From an uncultured bacterium (GTDB taxonomy: Bacteria; Oederibacteriota; PGYV01; CAILUR01): 7,095 bases of DNA. The stretch's first letter is position 1, and the number at the start of each line of letters is the position of its first letter. The stretch is from NCBI GenBank assembly GCA_903837445.1, contig CAILUR010000220.1, forward strand, positions 1 to 7,095, read 5' to 3'. Below, one piece after another: positions 6,419-7,095 of this stretch. Made by a program: the position numbers and the translations under genes. The notes beneath the pieces are model-generated. The model saw only the letters and a program-made list of their open reading frames with translations, was not told the DNA's origin and ran no database searches.

Positions 6419-7095
6419 TTAAAAGTTTACAGCCGCATCAAGATTTACCAACACCGCATCATAATTTCTCTTTACTTCATTTTTATCTTTAGAAATAAAA
6501 TATGATACTCCCATATTTACATTAACATTTTGCAAGAAATTATAAGATGCGCTTCCCGCTATAGAATAATTTTGCCTGTCATCTTTTACTTTTGAAACAT
6601 CTTCCCCATTGTTCCAGGTGCCCGACAAGGCTAAATTAAAACTTACTTTTTGCTCCAGTTTAAATTGTTTGCCACCTAACCACGGTACCCAGTCCCACAT
6701 AGTAAAAGGAGTATCCATATGCCAATTATACCCTAAATTAATCACAGGGTTTATCTCTGACTTCCATGTTTTTACAAGTTTCACTGTCGTATTAGAATAA
6801 CTTCCTGCTAATTTAAGATTTCCATTAGTATCTTTTCCAAGCGAATATGGCAGTTCTACGCTTCCACTATGGCTGTCAGTATTGGAATTTTCTTCATATT
6901 TATTATTACTTAACTTAACTGGATTCATATTCTTATTGTTATTAAAATTGTAATACCCAGTCAGCGTTTGATTTTCAATAATGCCTTTGATAAAACTGAC
7001 TCCCGTCAATCTAATCCCAATATTTAAAGTGGTCACATAAGAAAGACTGCTTAACTGTTTGCTATACGCGCTTCTGTTTATTGAGTATGTGCCGC
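6419..7095 (-). CDS. C-terminal part of a probable outer-membrane beta-barrel protein (SprA-like?), 5' truncated
   Basis: The frame is open from the window edge to a TAA at 6421..6419, giving 224 residues of a longer protein. A GTG at 7036 is an internal codon, not a supported start: the frame continues upstream with the same residue style (YSINRSAYSKQLSSLSY). The sequence alternates polar and hydrophobic/aromatic residues in short strands (LAGSYSNTTVKLVKTW, KVSFNLALSGTW, NYSIAGSASYNF, NVNVNMGVSYFI) separated by Asn/Asp/Lys-rich turns, and ends in AAVNF. A C-terminal Phe after such strands is the classical outer-membrane insertion signal recognised by the BAM machinery. No cysteine is seen. 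The pattern recalls the C-terminal end of SprA/Sov-type translocon barrels, but also other large barrels, and I cannot decide between them from this fragment. It lies 11 nt before the FN3 gene and is very probably cotranscribed with it. Confidence 0.6.
   Translation of the reverse strand, partial: GTYSINRSAYSKQLSSLSYVTTLNIGIRLTGVSFIKGIIENQTLTGYYNFNNNKNMNPVKLSNNKYEENSNTDSHSGSVELPYSLGKDTNGNLKLAGSYSNTTVKLVKTWKSEINPVINLGYNWHMDTPFTMWDWVPWLGGKQFKLEQKVSFNLALSGTWNNGEDVSKVKDDRQNYSIAGSASYNFLQNVNVNMGVSYFISKDKNEVKRNYDAVLVNLDAAVNF

Noticed and set aside
6419..7036. Reading the GTG at 7036 as the true start of the last gene
   Set aside because: The frame stays open to the window edge with the same beta-strand style. 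No signal peptide follows the GTG, though a barrel needs one, and no ribosome site precedes it.

Overview
The window comes from an AT-rich genome of a bacterium with an outer membrane. All recognisable genes lie on the minus strand, so transcription runs from position 7095 towards position 1. The outer membrane is inferred from three exported proteins. One is a beta-barrel-like C-terminus ending in phenylalanine. One is a long fibronectin type III (FN3) surface protein with a FlgD-like / type IX secretion (T9SS)-like C-terminal domain. The third is the N-terminus of a protein with a signal peptide and a PorV/UPF0164-like motif. MutL carries the endonuclease motif found in organisms that lack MutH, so an Enterobacteria-like source is unlikely. 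Together these features suggest a member of the FCB group or a candidate phylum such as Elusimicrobiota; this placement is a low-confidence inference.

Layout in transcription order: (1) 7095..6419, the 3' end of a probable outer-membrane beta-barrel gene, 5' truncated by the window; (2) 6407..3189, a secreted protein of 1072 residues with ten FN3 domains and a FlgD-like terminal domain; (3) 3170..1416, mutL; (4) 1412..498, miaA; (5) 497..171, an AT-rich intergenic region with a good sigma70-type promoter, a short perfect palindrome and at most a weak terminator; (6) 170..1, the first 56 codons of another exported protein, truncated by the window edge.

Genes 1 to 4 are separated by only 11, 18 and 3 nucleotides and are probably one transcription unit. 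The first Shine-Dalgarno directly abuts the preceding stop codon, and miaA seems to depend on translational coupling to mutL. Two conserved housekeeping genes, mismatch repair and tRNA modification, therefore sit at the distal end of a unit that starts with surface proteins. Gene 6 has its own promoter. The most interesting reading is that the barrel, the FN3 protein with a sorting-type tail and the PorV-like protein belong to a T9SS-like export or surface-display system. It rests on motif resemblance only. No mobile element, CRISPR array, tRNA or rRNA was seen.
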